Shown: in pieces, positions 49,512 to 57,984 of the stretch
How positions within the stretch are numbered: position 1 is the stretch's first letter
Layout: each line of letters begins with the position of its first letter
Origin: Roseiarcus sp050012775
GTDB taxonomy: Bacteria > Pseudomonadota > Alphaproteobacteria > Rhizobiales > Beijerinckiaceae
DNA: 64,000 bases
Reading direction: 5' to 3'
Assembly: GCA_050012775.1 (NCBI GenBank)
Contig: JBEKGN010000004.1
Coordinates: 62,001-126,000 of the forward strand
The notes under the pieces: generated by a model
Seen by the model: only the letters and a program-made list of their open reading frames with translations
What the model was told of the DNA's origin: nothing
Databases searched by the model: none
Program-made: the position numbers and the translations under genes

Positions 49512-50351
49512 ATGGACGCGATGCTGATGCGGGAAATCGCCAAGGCGCAGGACGCCTTCCAGCCAGTCGAGCGAATCGAGGGAGCGCTCGATCGCGGCGT
49601 CCTGGTCGTTTGCGATCACGCCGCCAATTCTTTTCCGCCCGGCTACGGCGCGCTCGGGTTGCCGCGCGCGGCGCTCGAGCGGCATATCGCCTACGACATC
49701 GGCGCGGCGCCGCTGGCGCGGCGTCTGGCGGCGCGCCTGGGCGCGCCGGCGATTCTCTCGACCTTTTCGCGCCTGCTGATCGACGCCAACCGCGGCCCCG
49801 ACGACCCGACCCTGGTGATGCGCATTTCCGACGGCGCCCTGGTGCCGGGCAACGCGCGGATCGACGCGCGCGAGATCGAGCGCCGCCGCCGTCTCTACTG
49901 GGAGCCGTACCGCGCCGCGATCGACGCCGCCGTCGAAGCGATGCTGGCGACGGGAGAACCGCCGGCGATCCTTTCCATCCATTCCTTCACGCCGAGCTGG
50001 CGCGACGTCGCGCGGCCCTGGAAGATCGGCGTCCTCTGGGACGCCGATCCGCGACTGCCGCAGCCGTTGATGCGCGCCCTGGCGCGCGAAGAGGACCTCG
50101 GCGAAGAGGAAATCGGCGACAACGAGCCCTACGACGGCGCCCTGGCGGGCGATACGATCAACGCCGTCGCGACCGCGCGGGGCCTCTCCAACGCGCTCAT
50201 CGAGGTGCGGCAGGATCTGATCGGCGATCGCGAGAGCGCCGAAAGCTGGGCCGATCGCCTCGCGCGGATCGTCGCCCCGCTGATCCAGCCGCCCGAAGCG
50301 CGCGCCCCCCAGGACTGGGGCAGCCGCGCCGGCGGCGGGCGCAAGGCCTAG
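49512..50351 (+). CDS. N-formylglutamate amidohydrolase family protein
   Basis: A 279-aa member of the FGase family (PF05013): LVVCDHAANSFPPGYGALGL (metal His), HIAYDIGAAPLARRLA, FSRLLIDANRG, SIHSFTP and the C-terminal ALIEVRQDLIG. In histidine catabolism the enzyme yields glutamate and formate, but this larger subgroup with no hut genes around is often of unclear substrate. ATG 49512 follows AAGGGGGCGCT. Formate release would be of interest because formate dehydrogenase lies 10 kb away, but no functional link is shown. Confidence 0.87.
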   Translation: MDAMLMREIAKAQDAFQPVERIEGALDRGVLVVCDHAANSFPPGYGALGLPRAALERHIAYDIGAAPLARRLAARLGAPAILSTFSRLLIDANRGPDDPTLVMRISDGALVPGNARIDAREIERRRRLYWEPYRAAIDAAVEAMLATGEPPAILSIHSFTPSWRDVARPWKIGVLWDADPRLPQPLMRALAREEDLGEEEIGDNEPYDGALAGDTINAVATARGLSNALIEVRQDLIGDRESAESWADRLARIVAPLIQPPEARAPQDWGSRAGGGRKA

Positions 50352-50442
50352 GCGGAACACGCTCTCACGGCTTGACGCGGCGCCCGCGTCCGGCCATGGC
50401 TGGTCGCGATAAACCCCTCTTTTTCACATCACGGATTGCGGC

Positions 50443-50706
50443 ATGAGCGAAGACACCGTCGCCACGGGAACCGAGGCCGTCAATGCGGGCCACTTGCGGG
50501 CCTTCATCGAACGCATCGAGCGGCTCGAGGAAGAGAAGAAGGCGCTGGCGGACGACATCAAGGACGTCTACGCCGAGGCCAAAGGCAATGGCTTCGACGT
50601 CAAGATCATCCGCAAGATCGTGTCGATTCGCAAACAGGATCGCGACAAGCGCCGCGAGGAAGAGGAAATCCTCGACCTCTATCTCGCCGCCCTGGGGATG
50701 GGCTGA
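50443..50706 (+). CDS. gapR: GapR-like DNA-binding protein (DUF2312)
   Basis: An 87-aa protein with the DUF2312 pattern: HLRAFIERIERLEEEKKALADDIKDVYAEAKGNGFDVKIIRKIVSIRKQDRDKRREEEEILDLYL in helical blocks. In Caulobacter, GapR (89 aa) encircles overtwisted DNA and helps topoisomerases at replication forks and gene ends. Lysine and arginine positions of the DNA channel appear present. ATG 50443 is close to the family start. Single gene followed by the 2OG oxygenase. Confidence 0.92.
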   Translation: MSEDTVATGTEAVNAGHLRAFIERIERLEEEKKALADDIKDVYAEAKGNGFDVKIIRKIVSIRKQDRDKRREEEEILDLYLAALGMG

Positions 50707-50749
50707 AGGCCGCGCGCGCCTGTCGCGCCCGCTCAATCCTAGCAACGCA

Positions 50750-51478
50750 ATGGTGAACGTCATGTCGGTTCAGAGCGCGCGAGGGACGAATTCCGAGTCC
50801 TTGAGCCCCCAGTCCCTGAGTCCCGAGGCCGCCCGTATCGCCGCGGCTTTCTCGGCGGCGGTCGCCGGGCGTCGCACTTTCGCGGCGCCCTACCGCCACT
50901 ACCTGCTGGAAAACGTCTTTCCCGCCGACGTCGCCGACGAACTCGCCGAGCTGCCGTTCGCCGCGCCCGTGCTCGACGGCGTCTCGGGCAAGCGCGAATT
51001 GCACAACGACCAGCGCAGCTATTTCGACGCGGCGGCGATGGAGCGATTCCCGGTGATGCGCGGCGTCGCCGAGGCGTTGCAGTCGCCTGAGATCGTCCGC
51101 CTCGTCCACGAGGCCTTCGGCGCGCCGATCGACGACACCTTCCTTCGCCTGGAATACGCGCAGGACATCGACGGCTTCTGGCTGGAGCCGCACACCGATC
51201 TCGGCGTGAAGAAATTCACCTGCCTGATCTACCTCTCCGACGGCCCCGGCCACGAGACGCTCGGCACCGACATCTATTGGAGCCGCGAGCGCCATTTCGG
51301 CGTCTCGCCATTCAAGCGCGGCGCGGCGATGATCTTCGTGCCCGGCGACGACACCTGGCACGGCTTCGAGAAGCGCAGAATCGAGGGCGTGCGCCGCTCG
51401 CTGATCCTCAACTACGTCAGCCAGGACTGGCGGGCGAGGGAGCAGCTGTCGTATCCGGACCAGGCGGTGAGGGTGTAG
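50750..51478 (+). CDS. 2OG-Fe(II) oxygenase family protein
   Basis: A 242-aa protein with the prolyl-4-hydroxylase-like core: LEPHTDLGVKKFTCLIYLSDGPGHETLGTDIY gives the HxD metal pair, and TWHGFEKRRIEGVRRSLILNYV the distal His and Arg for 2-oxoglutarate. Such stand-alone enzymes may hydroxylate small molecules or proteins; substrate unknown. ATG 50750 is used, with ATG 50762 four codons later as an alternative; neither has a strong ribosome site. A perfect hairpin lies 15 bp after the stop. Confidence 0.85.
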   Translation: MVNVMSVQSARGTNSESLSPQSLSPEAARIAAAFSAAVAGRRTFAAPYRHYLLENVFPADVADELAELPFAAPVLDGVSGKRELHNDQRSYFDAAAMERFPVMRGVAEALQSPEIVRLVHEAFGAPIDDTFLRLEYAQDIDGFWLEPHTDLGVKKFTCLIYLSDGPGHETLGTDIYWSRERHFGVSPFKRGAAMIFVPGDDTWHGFEKRRIEGVRRSLILNYVSQDWRAREQLSYPDQAVRV

Positions 51479-51492
51479 GGGCTTCTCTCCGC

Positions 51493-51517
51493 CATGGCCG
51501 GGACAAGCCCGGCCATG
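51493..51517. repeat. Intergenic hairpin repeat after the oxygenase
   Basis: CATGGCCGGG-ACAAG-CCCGGCCATG, a 10-bp perfect stem that is a well-known type of dispersed palindrome in Rhizobiales. It can act as a terminator for the oxygenase gene, though no T-tract follows. Confidence 0.75.
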
Positions 51518-51521
51518 ACGG

Positions 51522-51546
51522 ATTGTGTTGACAATGGCAACACAAT
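51522..51546. promoter_or_regulatory. Palindromic operator of the toxin-antitoxin operon
   Basis: Perfect 9-bp arms ATTGTGTTG and CAACACAAT with a 7-bp spacer. The left arm overlaps a TTGACA -35 hexamer (51528-51533). It lies 17 bp before the antitoxin ATG, the usual place for autoregulation by a ribbon-helix-helix antitoxin. Confidence 0.75.
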
Positions 51547-51562
51547 TCAGCATTCTTTGAGG

Positions 51563-51853
51563 ATGAGCGAGCAATCGACAATTGCCGAAGTGAACATCCA
51601 CCTGCGCGCGCGCGCGCAGGATCGGGCGATCATCGACCAGGCGGCGGAGCTCGTCGGCGCGAACCGCTCGCAGTTCATGATGGCCTCGGCGCTGAAAGAG
51701 GCCAAGAACGTTCTTCTCGATCAGACGACCATCCATGCCGATACGGAAACCTTCCAAAAGGTGATGGCTTGGATGGACTCCGCAGCGACCCCCGCCGAGG
51801 CCGCCGGCATGAAGCGCATCCTTCAAGCCCAATCCCCTTGGCGAAGCCGCTGA
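51563..51853 (+). CDS. DUF1778-type antitoxin (TacA-like)
   Basis: A 96-aa protein with the DUF1778 ribbon-helix-helix region EVNIHLRARAQDRAIIDQAAELVGANRSQFMM and the characteristic LKEAKNVLLDQ. The C-terminal third (TETFQKVMAWMDSAATPAEAAGMKRIL) should wrap the toxin. It binds the operator upstream and neutralises the GNAT toxin encoded 7 bp downstream. ATG 51563 has GAGGATG context; longer in-frame reads enter the repeat. Confidence 0.88.
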   Translation: MSEQSTIAEVNIHLRARAQDRAIIDQAAELVGANRSQFMMASALKEAKNVLLDQTTIHADTETFQKVMAWMDSAATPAEAAGMKRILQAQSPWRSR

Positions 51854-51860
51854 CGCGCCG

Positions 51861-52367
51861 GTGCTTCTCGGCGCCCCCGTCCTGCTGACGCAAGCCCACG
51901 ACGCCTCAGGCTTCGATTCCGGCGAACCCGTTCTCGACGACTGGTTGCGTCGCCGCGCATGGAACAATTTGCTGACGGCGGCGAGCCGGACCTATGTCGT
52001 GTGCCCCGAGGGCTCCCTGGGGATCGTCGGCTATTTCGCCCTCAGCATGGGGCAAATCCTCGCCCACGAGACGACCGGCGCCATGCGGCGAAACATGCCG
52101 AAATTCATTCCCGCCGTCGTGCTCGGGCGCCTCGCGATCGATCGCGCCTGGCAGGGCAAGGGGCTGGGACGCGCTCTGCTCGCCGACGCCGTCCGACGCG
52201 CGCAGATCGCCTCGGCCGAAGTCTCGGCGCGGCTGGTGATCGTCCACGCAATCTCGCCGGCCGCCGAAGCGTTCTATCTCCACCACGGCTTCGCGCGCCT
52301 TCCGGTGGAGACGCCGACGCTGGCGCTGGATCTGGTCAAGCTGGGGAGGCTGGCGGGGGAAGGGTGA
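51861..52367 (+). CDS. GNAT toxin (TacT-like acetyltransferase)
   Basis: A 168-aa GNAT protein with the acetyl-CoA motif LAIDRAWQGKGLGRALLADAVRRA (about 91-114), FDSGEPVLDDWLRRRA near the start and AEAFYLHHGFARLP, whose Tyr139 is the conserved catalytic residue. TacT-type toxins acetylate aminoacyl-tRNA and stop translation. Start is a GTG at 51861. Paired with the DUF1778 antitoxin (7-bp gap). No toxin activity can be proved from sequence. Confidence 0.9.
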   Translation: MLLGAPVLLTQAHDASGFDSGEPVLDDWLRRRAWNNLLTAASRTYVVCPEGSLGIVGYFALSMGQILAHETTGAMRRNMPKFIPAVVLGRLAIDRAWQGKGLGRALLADAVRRAQIASAEVSARLVIVHAISPAAEAFYLHHGFARLPVETPTLALDLVKLGRLAGEG

Positions 52368-52579
52368 GGGGAGGGTTGGGGCGCGGCGATGCGCAGCGGC
52401 GAACATCCACGCGCCCGCCCGTAGCGCGGCCGTCGCGCCTGTGTCAGAATGAACAATAATGATTGGGAGGCATCGACGACGAAAAGGGGAAACACACCGA
52501 ATTCGTCGTTGCGCGGAATTTTGCGCGGTTCAGCACAGAAACTCGAAATTGAAAGCGACAGATTGATCGCAACAAAAAA
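52368..52579. other. AT-richer spacer upstream of the secreted protein
   Basis: A 212-bp spacer whose second half (52440-52580) is clearly AT-richer than the neighbouring genes. No promoter was picked out, but it lies just upstream of the start of the secreted protein gene. Confidence 0.5.
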
Positions 52580-53995
52580 ATGAGGGCCTCCGTGATTACG
52601 AACAATCAAACAGCGAGTCTTCTATCGACCCGTTCTTTTGTTCTAAGCCTATTGCTCGTTTCATTCCCGCTAGGCGCGGCGCGGGCAAATGCGCAATCCC
52701 TCGATATTCCGGTCGACATGCAATGCGGCGCTTACCGCGGAAAAGTGTTCGCGCCTCCTTATCACACAGCATATAATTTTCACTATTCCTCAGGAAAATT
52801 GAGCGCAATCCGATACACGAAAAAGCGTCCTGGCGAGGAGGTTTATTCCGGATCCATCTCTCCCCAAGGCTACGTCCGAATTGAAGGCTACGGAGCCTAC
52901 AACGGTGAGGGCCATCCCCCTTGGAAATTAGAATTCGAAGGCAAAATCGCCGAACTCGGCGAGACCGTTATCACAGGAGAACTCGTCTATAATGGCTTCA
53001 AAAGGCAATGCTCGATTTCCTTTCGCGACACCGGGGAACAGCTCTACGCGCAGCTTGGGCTGTTGAAGAGCGGTCCGTCGCCAAGACCGGTGCCCCCGCC
53101 AACCGTACTGCCGGAGCCCGTCCCAACTTCCCCTTCGCCAACTCCCGTTGCGAGCAATCCACCCCCGACTCCGTCCATAAATATCACCATAACAAGTGCA
53201 AATGCGGCCAAAGCCAATATCCACATCGCCGATCTTCAAAGTCAGATTGATGTGCTTGCAAAGGTTTTGGCGGAGCAGCTTGAACTTCAAAAGACAGCCG
53301 CTGACGATTCGCGGCCTTCTGTCGACAAGACGATTGAGGCGGTCAACGCCCAGCTGGAACGACTCAAGAACGAATATTCGGCGATGGACAAGTCGTTCGG
53401 CGTCTATCTCACATCGATAAAGCCTAACGATCGAGACCCGTATCTGACCGCAAGGAAGGCCTCAGAAATCTATCCCAAGATTCCCTACTACATTCCGGGT
53501 ACTAACGAGACGGGCGAGTTCTGGGTCGAGCCCTCTGTTTCGGATCGCGGCGAATTGCAATTCGGGTTCAAATTCGTTGATACCAACTCGTCGTTAGAAA
53601 AGGTCCGCGAGACAATCGTCATGTCGTTGCCCGAGATCGAGGACGCACAGAAGGCGCTTTTCAAGCTTCAGGCCTGGTCGGAAATAGCCCACCAGCAAAA
53701 GCTGAGAAGAAACTATGAAAAGCGAGTGACCTGTTTCCCTGTTTCCGAATGCCCGCCCGACGGCGAGCGCGTCGACGGCAAGGCGTCAACCGAGATGAGG
53801 TTCAACGTCTACGAGGACGGCTCTACCGCCGGGCGCATCCAGCGCAATAAGGGACTCTTTGTCGAGGGCTATAACGTCTCCATCGACAGCGCCATGTTGC
53901 TGCAGGCCTACCTCTCCCACGTCATCAAGGAGGCTAGGATCGAATTCAATTCCGGCACGCAGGACAAGAACGCGCTGGACGATTTGTTCCATTAA
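52580..53995 (+). CDS. Large secreted protein of unknown function
   Basis: A 471-aa protein with a signal peptide (MRASVITNNQ ... VLSLLLVSFPLGAARANA, about 1-39), a beta-rich first domain (about 45-155) with two Cys, a Pro-rich linker (about 165-200: PVPPPTVLPEPVPTSPSP), a coiled-coil segment (about 215-270) and a C-terminal domain (290-471) with RVTCFPVSECPPDGERVDG. I do not recognise a family. Codon choice and base composition are less GC-biased than its neighbours (many AAA, TAT, AAT codons), suggesting recent transfer. Flanked by the toxin-antitoxin pair and a long inverted repeat. Confidence 0.82.
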   Translation: MRASVITNNQTASLLSTRSFVLSLLLVSFPLGAARANAQSLDIPVDMQCGAYRGKVFAPPYHTAYNFHYSSGKLSAIRYTKKRPGEEVYSGSISPQGYVRIEGYGAYNGEGHPPWKLEFEGKIAELGETVITGELVYNGFKRQCSISFRDTGEQLYAQLGLLKSGPSPRPVPPPTVLPEPVPTSPSPTPVASNPPPTPSINITITSANAAKANIHIADLQSQIDVLAKVLAEQLELQKTAADDSRPSVDKTIEAVNAQLERLKNEYSAMDKSFGVYLTSIKPNDRDPYLTARKASEIYPKIPYYIPGTNETGEFWVEPSVSDRGELQFGFKFVDTNSSLEKVRETIVMSLPEIEDAQKALFKLQAWSEIAHQQKLRRNYEKRVTCFPVSECPPDGERVDGKASTEMRFNVYEDGSTAGRIQRNKGLFVEGYNVSIDSAMLLQAYLSHVIKEARIEFNSGTQDKNALDDLFH

Positions 53996-54630
53996 CGAGC
54001 GCTCTTGGTTGACGACCACGCGCGCCGAAAACGCGCGTTGCAGCATTTCGTGATCCGACCCCGCGCTCAAGGCCCCCAGACTTTCGCGACCGCGGCCGCC
54101 CCTGCTCCTCTCCGCCACACACCGCGCCGTCGCTCATGGAAGCATGAACTCCCGAAGTTTTGCGGCTGTCAATGGTCTTCGACCGCCGGAGGCGGCGCGC
54201 GCAACGCGCGCCATTGACAGCCGCAAAACTTCGGAAAAAAGAGGCTCTCCATGAGGTCGACGGCGCTCCCTGCCGAGCTGGCGCTGACCTGCTGGGGAGC
54301 GGAAGCAACAACGCAGAAGGGCGCTTGGCGTATCACGTCGCCAAATAAACATATCTGTGATGTATAATGTGCAGTCGGTTCAATCTCCCACGCCCTCGCC
54401 ACGAAGCGGAAGAAAACCACCTTGCAAGCGATTGAAATCATCCGATCCCGCGAAAACGGCGCCGCGGCGACCTAATCCCAGGCAACGAGGACGATAACGC
54501 TTCATCATGCGCTCGACACCGGCGACGCGGCCGGGCTCGGCCTCGGCGGCTCCCAGTTCTTTCCCGGTGGCCATTTGGCGCTGGGCTTGCTATCACGCCG
54601 CCTAAATCTTAGCCATGCGAAGGGCAGACC
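53996..54630. other. Non-coding region between secreted protein and hisB
   Basis: About 635 bp without a gene I would defend. It holds a 24-bp inverted repeat (54152-54234) and AT-rich runs near 54340-54380. Short frames here lack codon bias and homology features. The right end must contain the hisB promoter. Confidence 0.6.
54152..54234. repeat. Long perfect inverted repeat with structured spacer
   Basis: Arm 1 (54152-54175) begins CCGAAGTTTTGCGGCTGTCA and arm 2 (54211-54234) is its exact reverse complement, 24 bp each, around a 35-bp spacer that itself holds CCGCC-GGA-GGCGG and CGCGCG-CAA-CGCGCG. As RNA it would fold as one long stem with two small internal hairpins. No T-tract follows on either strand. 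Confidence 0.92.
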
Positions 54631-55218
54631 ATGCGCAAGGGCGCCATATCGCGCAAGACCAACGAGACCGCGATCGAGGTCGCCGTCGACCTCGACGGTT
54701 CGGGCAAGGCGGACGTCGTCACCGGCGTCGGCTTCTTCGATCACATGCTCGATCAGCTCGCGCGCCATTCCCTGATCGACTTGACCATCCGCGCCGAGGG
54801 CGATCGGCATATCGACGACCATCACACCGTCGAGGACGTCGGCATTGCGCTCGGCCAGGCGCTGCGCCAGGCGCTCGGCGACAAGCGCGGCGTCGCGCGC
54901 TACGCCGATTGCCTGCTGCCGATGGACGAAGCCCTGACGCGCGTCGCGCTCGACGTGTCGGGACGCCCGTTCCTGGTCTTTCGCGTCGAATTCCCGACCC
55001 AGAAGATCGGCGCGTTCGACGTCGAGCTGGTGCGCGAGTTCTTTCAGGCGCTCAGCGTCCACGCCGGCCTGACGCTGCATATCGAGACGCTCTATGGCGC
55101 CAATAGCCATCATATCGCCGAATCCTGCTTCAAGGGCGTGGCGCGCGCGCTTGGCGCCGCGCTTGCAATCGACCCCAGGCAGGCCGCGCGCATTCCCTCG
55201 ACCAAGGGCGCGCTGTAA
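54631..55218 (+). CDS. hisB: Imidazoleglycerol-phosphate dehydratase
   Basis: A 195-aa HisB with its two manganese-binding repeats: GFFDHMLDQLARHS, DDHHTVEDVGI, and later HAGLTLHIETLYGANSHHIAESCFKG. It dehydrates imidazole glycerol phosphate in step seven of histidine synthesis. Monofunctional, as in most alphaproteobacteria. ATG 54631; the gene heads the cluster hisB-DUF2628-hisH-hisA-hisF. Confidence 0.97.
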   Translation: MRKGAISRKTNETAIEVAVDLDGSGKADVVTGVGFFDHMLDQLARHSLIDLTIRAEGDRHIDDHHTVEDVGIALGQALRQALGDKRGVARYADCLLPMDEALTRVALDVSGRPFLVFRVEFPTQKIGAFDVELVREFFQALSVHAGLTLHIETLYGANSHHIAESCFKGVARALGAALAIDPRQAARIPSTKGAL

Positions 55219-55262
55219 GACAGTGGCAGAGGAGGCCGTCCGGAACGGGCGGCCATAAGCGA

Positions 55263-55730
55263 ATGGCGATCTATGCGGTGCATTGTCCGGCCGGCGACGG
55301 CGACGCGGCGACGTTCGAGCGCGCGAAATTCCTGAAGCTCGGTTTCTGCGCGGCGGCGTTTGTGTTCGGGCCGATCTGGCTCCTCGCCCATCGGCTCTGG
55401 CGCCCGCTCGCGCTCTGGGCCTTAAGCGCCGCGCTCGTCGGCTTCGCCCTCGCCGAGGGCGTCCTGAGCGCGGACGCCGCGAGCTGGCTCTATGCCTTGA
55501 GCGCGCTCTATCTCGGCCTCGAGGGCCGCGCCTTGCAGGGCGCCGCGCTGGCGCGCCGCGGGCGGCCGCTGGCCGACGTCGTTTGCGCCGCGGATTCGTC
55601 GACCGCCGAGCTTGGTTTTTTCGAGCGCGCGTTCGCTCAGCCGGCGCCGCGCGGCGCCCCGCGTCCCCCCGCCCCGCCGTCTTCGGCGCCGCCGCAGGTT
55701 CTCGGGCTCTTCCCGGAGGCGGGCCGCTGA
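55263..55730 (+). CDS. DUF2628 membrane protein
   Basis: A 155-aa protein: a short N-terminal soluble part (MAIYAVHCPAGDGDAATFERAKFLKLGFCAAAFVFGPIWLLAHRLW in blocks), then two to three hydrophobic segments (about 28-48, 52-72, 78-95) and a Pro-rich tail. It fits DUF2628. The gene is regularly placed between hisB and hisH in Rhizobiales, yet no role in histidine synthesis is known. It ends 1 bp before the hisH start codon. Confidence 0.85.
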   Translation: MAIYAVHCPAGDGDAATFERAKFLKLGFCAAAFVFGPIWLLAHRLWRPLALWALSAALVGFALAEGVLSADAASWLYALSALYLGLEGRALQGAALARRGRPLADVVCAADSSTAELGFFERAFAQPAPRGAPRPPAPPSSAPPQVLGLFPEAGR

Positions 55731-55731
55731 C

Positions 55732-56382
55732 ATGAGCGTCGCGATCGTCGACTACGGCTCGGGCAATCTGCACTCGGCCCACAAGGCGTTCGAGCGCGCC
55801 GCGCGCGAAGCGGGCCTCTCGCGCGAAGTCAAGGTGACGGGGCGCCCGGAGGACGTCGCGCGCGCCGAGCACATCGTTCTGCCCGGCGTCGGCGCCTTCG
55901 CCGATTGTCGACGCGGCCTCGACGCCGTTCCCGGCATGGTCCAGGCGCTGGAAGAGACGGTGCGCCGCCGCGGCCGGCCGTTCCTCGGCATCTGCGTCGG
56001 CATGCAGCTGATGGCGACGCGCGGGCTCGAGCACGAAATCGTCGCCGGTCTCGACTGGATTCCCGGCGACGTCGCGCCGATCCTTCCCGACGACCCCGGC
56101 TTGAAAATCCCGCACATGGGCTGGAACACGCTGACGGTGCGGCGCGCCCATCCCGCGCTCGAGGGAATCGCGACCGGCGAGAACGGCCTGCACGCCTATT
56201 TCGTCCACTCGTTCCAGCTTTACCCGGCCGACCCCCAGGACGTCGTCGCGACCGCCGATTACGGCGGGCCGATCACCGCGATGGTCGCCCGCGACAATAT
56301 CATCGGCACGCAGTTCCATCCCGAGAAGAGCCAGAAGCTCGGCCTGGCCCTGATCGCCAATTTCCTGAAGTGGCGCCCGTGA
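55732..56382 (+). CDS. hisH: Imidazole glycerol phosphate synthase, glutaminase subunit
   Basis: A 216-aa class I glutamine amidotransferase: IVDYGSGNLHSAHKAF, LPGVGAFADC, the nucleophile Cys in FLGICVGMQLM and the His-Glu pair in GTQFHPEKSQKLG. It supplies ammonia to HisF. ATG 55732 follows the DUF2628 stop directly; its stop overlaps the hisA GTG (GTGA). Confidence 0.96.
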   Translation: MSVAIVDYGSGNLHSAHKAFERAAREAGLSREVKVTGRPEDVARAEHIVLPGVGAFADCRRGLDAVPGMVQALEETVRRRGRPFLGICVGMQLMATRGLEHEIVAGLDWIPGDVAPILPDDPGLKIPHMGWNTLTVRRAHPALEGIATGENGLHAYFVHSFQLYPADPQDVVATADYGGPITAMVARDNIIGTQFHPEKSQKLGLALIANFLKWRP

Positions 56383-57122
56383 TTCTTTTCCCGGCTATCG
56401 ACCTCAAGAGCGGCGAGTGCGTGCGCCTCGTTCGCGGCGACATGGCGCAGGCGACCGTGTTCAACACCGACCCGGCCGCGCAGGCGCGCGCCTTCGCGAG
56501 CCAAGGCTTCGATTGGCTGCACGTCGTCGATCTCGACGGCGCCTTCGCCGGCAAGCCGATGAACGCTTCGGCGGTCGAGCGGATTCTGGCGGGCGTGACG
56601 ATGAAAGTGCAGCTCGGCGGCGGCGTGCGCGACATGAAGACGGTGAACGGCTGGCTCGAAAAGGGCGTCGCGCGCGTCATCATCGGCACCGCCGCGGTCG
56701 AGGATCCCGCCTTCGTGCAGGAGGCGGCGCGGCGCAATCCCGGCCGCATCGCGGTCGGCATCGACGCGCGCGACGGCCGCGTCGCCGTCGACGGCTGGGC
56801 CAAGACGTCGGACATTTCCGCGCTCGATCTCGGCCGCCGCTTCGAGGACGCCGGCGTCGCGGCGCTGATCTACACCGACATCAGCCGCGACGGCGTGTTG
56901 CAGGGGCTCAATATCGCGGCGACCGTGGCGCTCGCCGAAGCCGTCGCCATCCCGGTCATCGCTTCGGGCGGGCTCGCCTCGATCGAGGACGTCAAGCGCC
57001 TACTCGAGCCCGATTGCGCCCGCCTCGCCGGCGCCATATCGGGGCGCGCGCTCTACGACGGACGGCTCGATCCGCGCGAAGCGCTGGCGCTGATCCGCGG
57101 CGCGGAGCGCCAACATGCTTAA
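56379..57122 (+). CDS. hisA: ProFAR isomerase
   Basis: A 247-aa (beta/alpha)8 barrel: VILFPAIDLKSGECVRLVRG (catalytic Asp near residue 7), VQLGGGVRDMKTV, IIGTAAVEDPAF, YTDISRDGVLQG and VIASGGLAS. It isomerises ProFAR to PRFAR. Start is a GTG at 56379, overlapping the hisH stop; there is no in-frame ATG before the conserved first strand. Overlaps hisF by 8 bp. Confidence 0.95.
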   Translation: MILFPAIDLKSGECVRLVRGDMAQATVFNTDPAAQARAFASQGFDWLHVVDLDGAFAGKPMNASAVERILAGVTMKVQLGGGVRDMKTVNGWLEKGVARVIIGTAAVEDPAFVQEAARRNPGRIAVGIDARDGRVAVDGWAKTSDISALDLGRRFEDAGVAALIYTDISRDGVLQGLNIAATVALAEAVAIPVIASGGLASIEDVKRLLEPDCARLAGAISGRALYDGRLDPREALALIRGAERQHA

Positions 57123-57888
57123 GTCGCGCCTCATCCCCTGCCTCGACGTCAAGGACGGCCGCGTCGTCAAGGGCGTCAATTTCGTCGATCTGCGCGACGC
57201 CGGCGATCCCGTGGAATGCGCCATCGCCTACGACAACGCGGGCGCGGACGAATTGTGCTTTCTCGACATCGCCGCGAGCCACGAGAATCGCGGCACCCTG
57301 ATCGACGTCGTCCGGCGCACCGCCGAAGTCTGCTTCATGCCGCTGACGGTCGGCGGCGGCGTGCGCGCGATCGAGGACATCCGCAATCTCCTGCTCGCCG
57401 GCGCCGACAAAGTCTCGATCAATTCGGCCGCCGTCGCCGATCGGCGGATCGTGCGCGCCGCGGCGGAGAAATTCGGCAGCCAATGCGTCGTCGTCGCCAT
57501 CGACGCCAAGCAGGTCACGAAACCGGGCGGGGCGCCGCGCTGGGAGATCTTCACCCACGGCGGGCGCCGCCCGACGGGGATCGACGCGGTCGATTACGCG
57601 CGCGAAGTCGCCGCTCTGGGCGCCGGCGAAATCCTGCTGACCTCGATGGACCGTGACGGCGCCAAGACCGGCTTCGACATCGCGCTGACCCGCGCCGTCG
57701 CCGACGCGGTGACGATTCCCGTCATCGCGTCGGGCGGCGTCGGAACCCTCGACCATCTCGTCGCCGGCGTGCTGGAAGGTCACGCCAGCGCGGTGCTCGC
57801 GGCCTCGATCTTCCATTTCGGCGAATTCACCATCCGCCAGGCCAAGGAACGCATGGCGGCGGCGGGCATCGCGATGCGGATGGATTGA
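57115..57888 (+). CDS. hisF: Imidazole glycerol phosphate synthase, cyclase subunit
   Basis: A 257-aa (beta/alpha)8 barrel: LKSRLIPCLDVKDGRVVKG (Asp11), FLDIAASHE, LTVGGGVRAIEDI, KVSINSAAV and TSMDRDGAKTG (Asp130 region). It combines PRFAR with HisH-derived ammonia to make IGP and AICAR. ATG 57115 overlaps hisA. In many relatives hisE follows; here the next gene is on the opposite strand, so hisE and hisI lie elsewhere. Confidence 0.96.
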   Translation: MLKSRLIPCLDVKDGRVVKGVNFVDLRDAGDPVECAIAYDNAGADELCFLDIAASHENRGTLIDVVRRTAEVCFMPLTVGGGVRAIEDIRNLLLAGADKVSINSAAVADRRIVRAAAEKFGSQCVVVAIDAKQVTKPGGAPRWEIFTHGGRRPTGIDAVDYAREVAALGAGEILLTSMDRDGAKTGFDIALTRAVADAVTIPVIASGGVGTLDHLVAGVLEGHASAVLAASIFHFGEFTIRQAKERMAAAGIAMRMD

Positions 57889-57920
57889 GCGTTGGCAGGC
57901 GAATGGGGGAGCCGTCGCGC

Positions 57921-57950
57921 CGTCATTGCGAGCGGAGCGAAGCAATGACG
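57921..57950. repeat. Dispersed intergenic palindromic repeat, copy B
   Basis: Starts CGTCATTGCGAGCGGAGCGA and ends GCAATGACG, so its outer 9 bp are inverted. It matches 24 of the first 26 bases of the copy at 38151. It lies in the convergent spacer between hisF and the SCO gene. Confidence 0.8.
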
Positions 57951-57984
57951 TTCGGGTCGTTTCGCGATCAATCGCGCCCACGGC

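Noticed and set aside
54134..54574. Several short frames between the secreted protein gene and hisB
   Set aside because: They cross the inverted repeat, have no ribosome site and show no codon bias or family motif.
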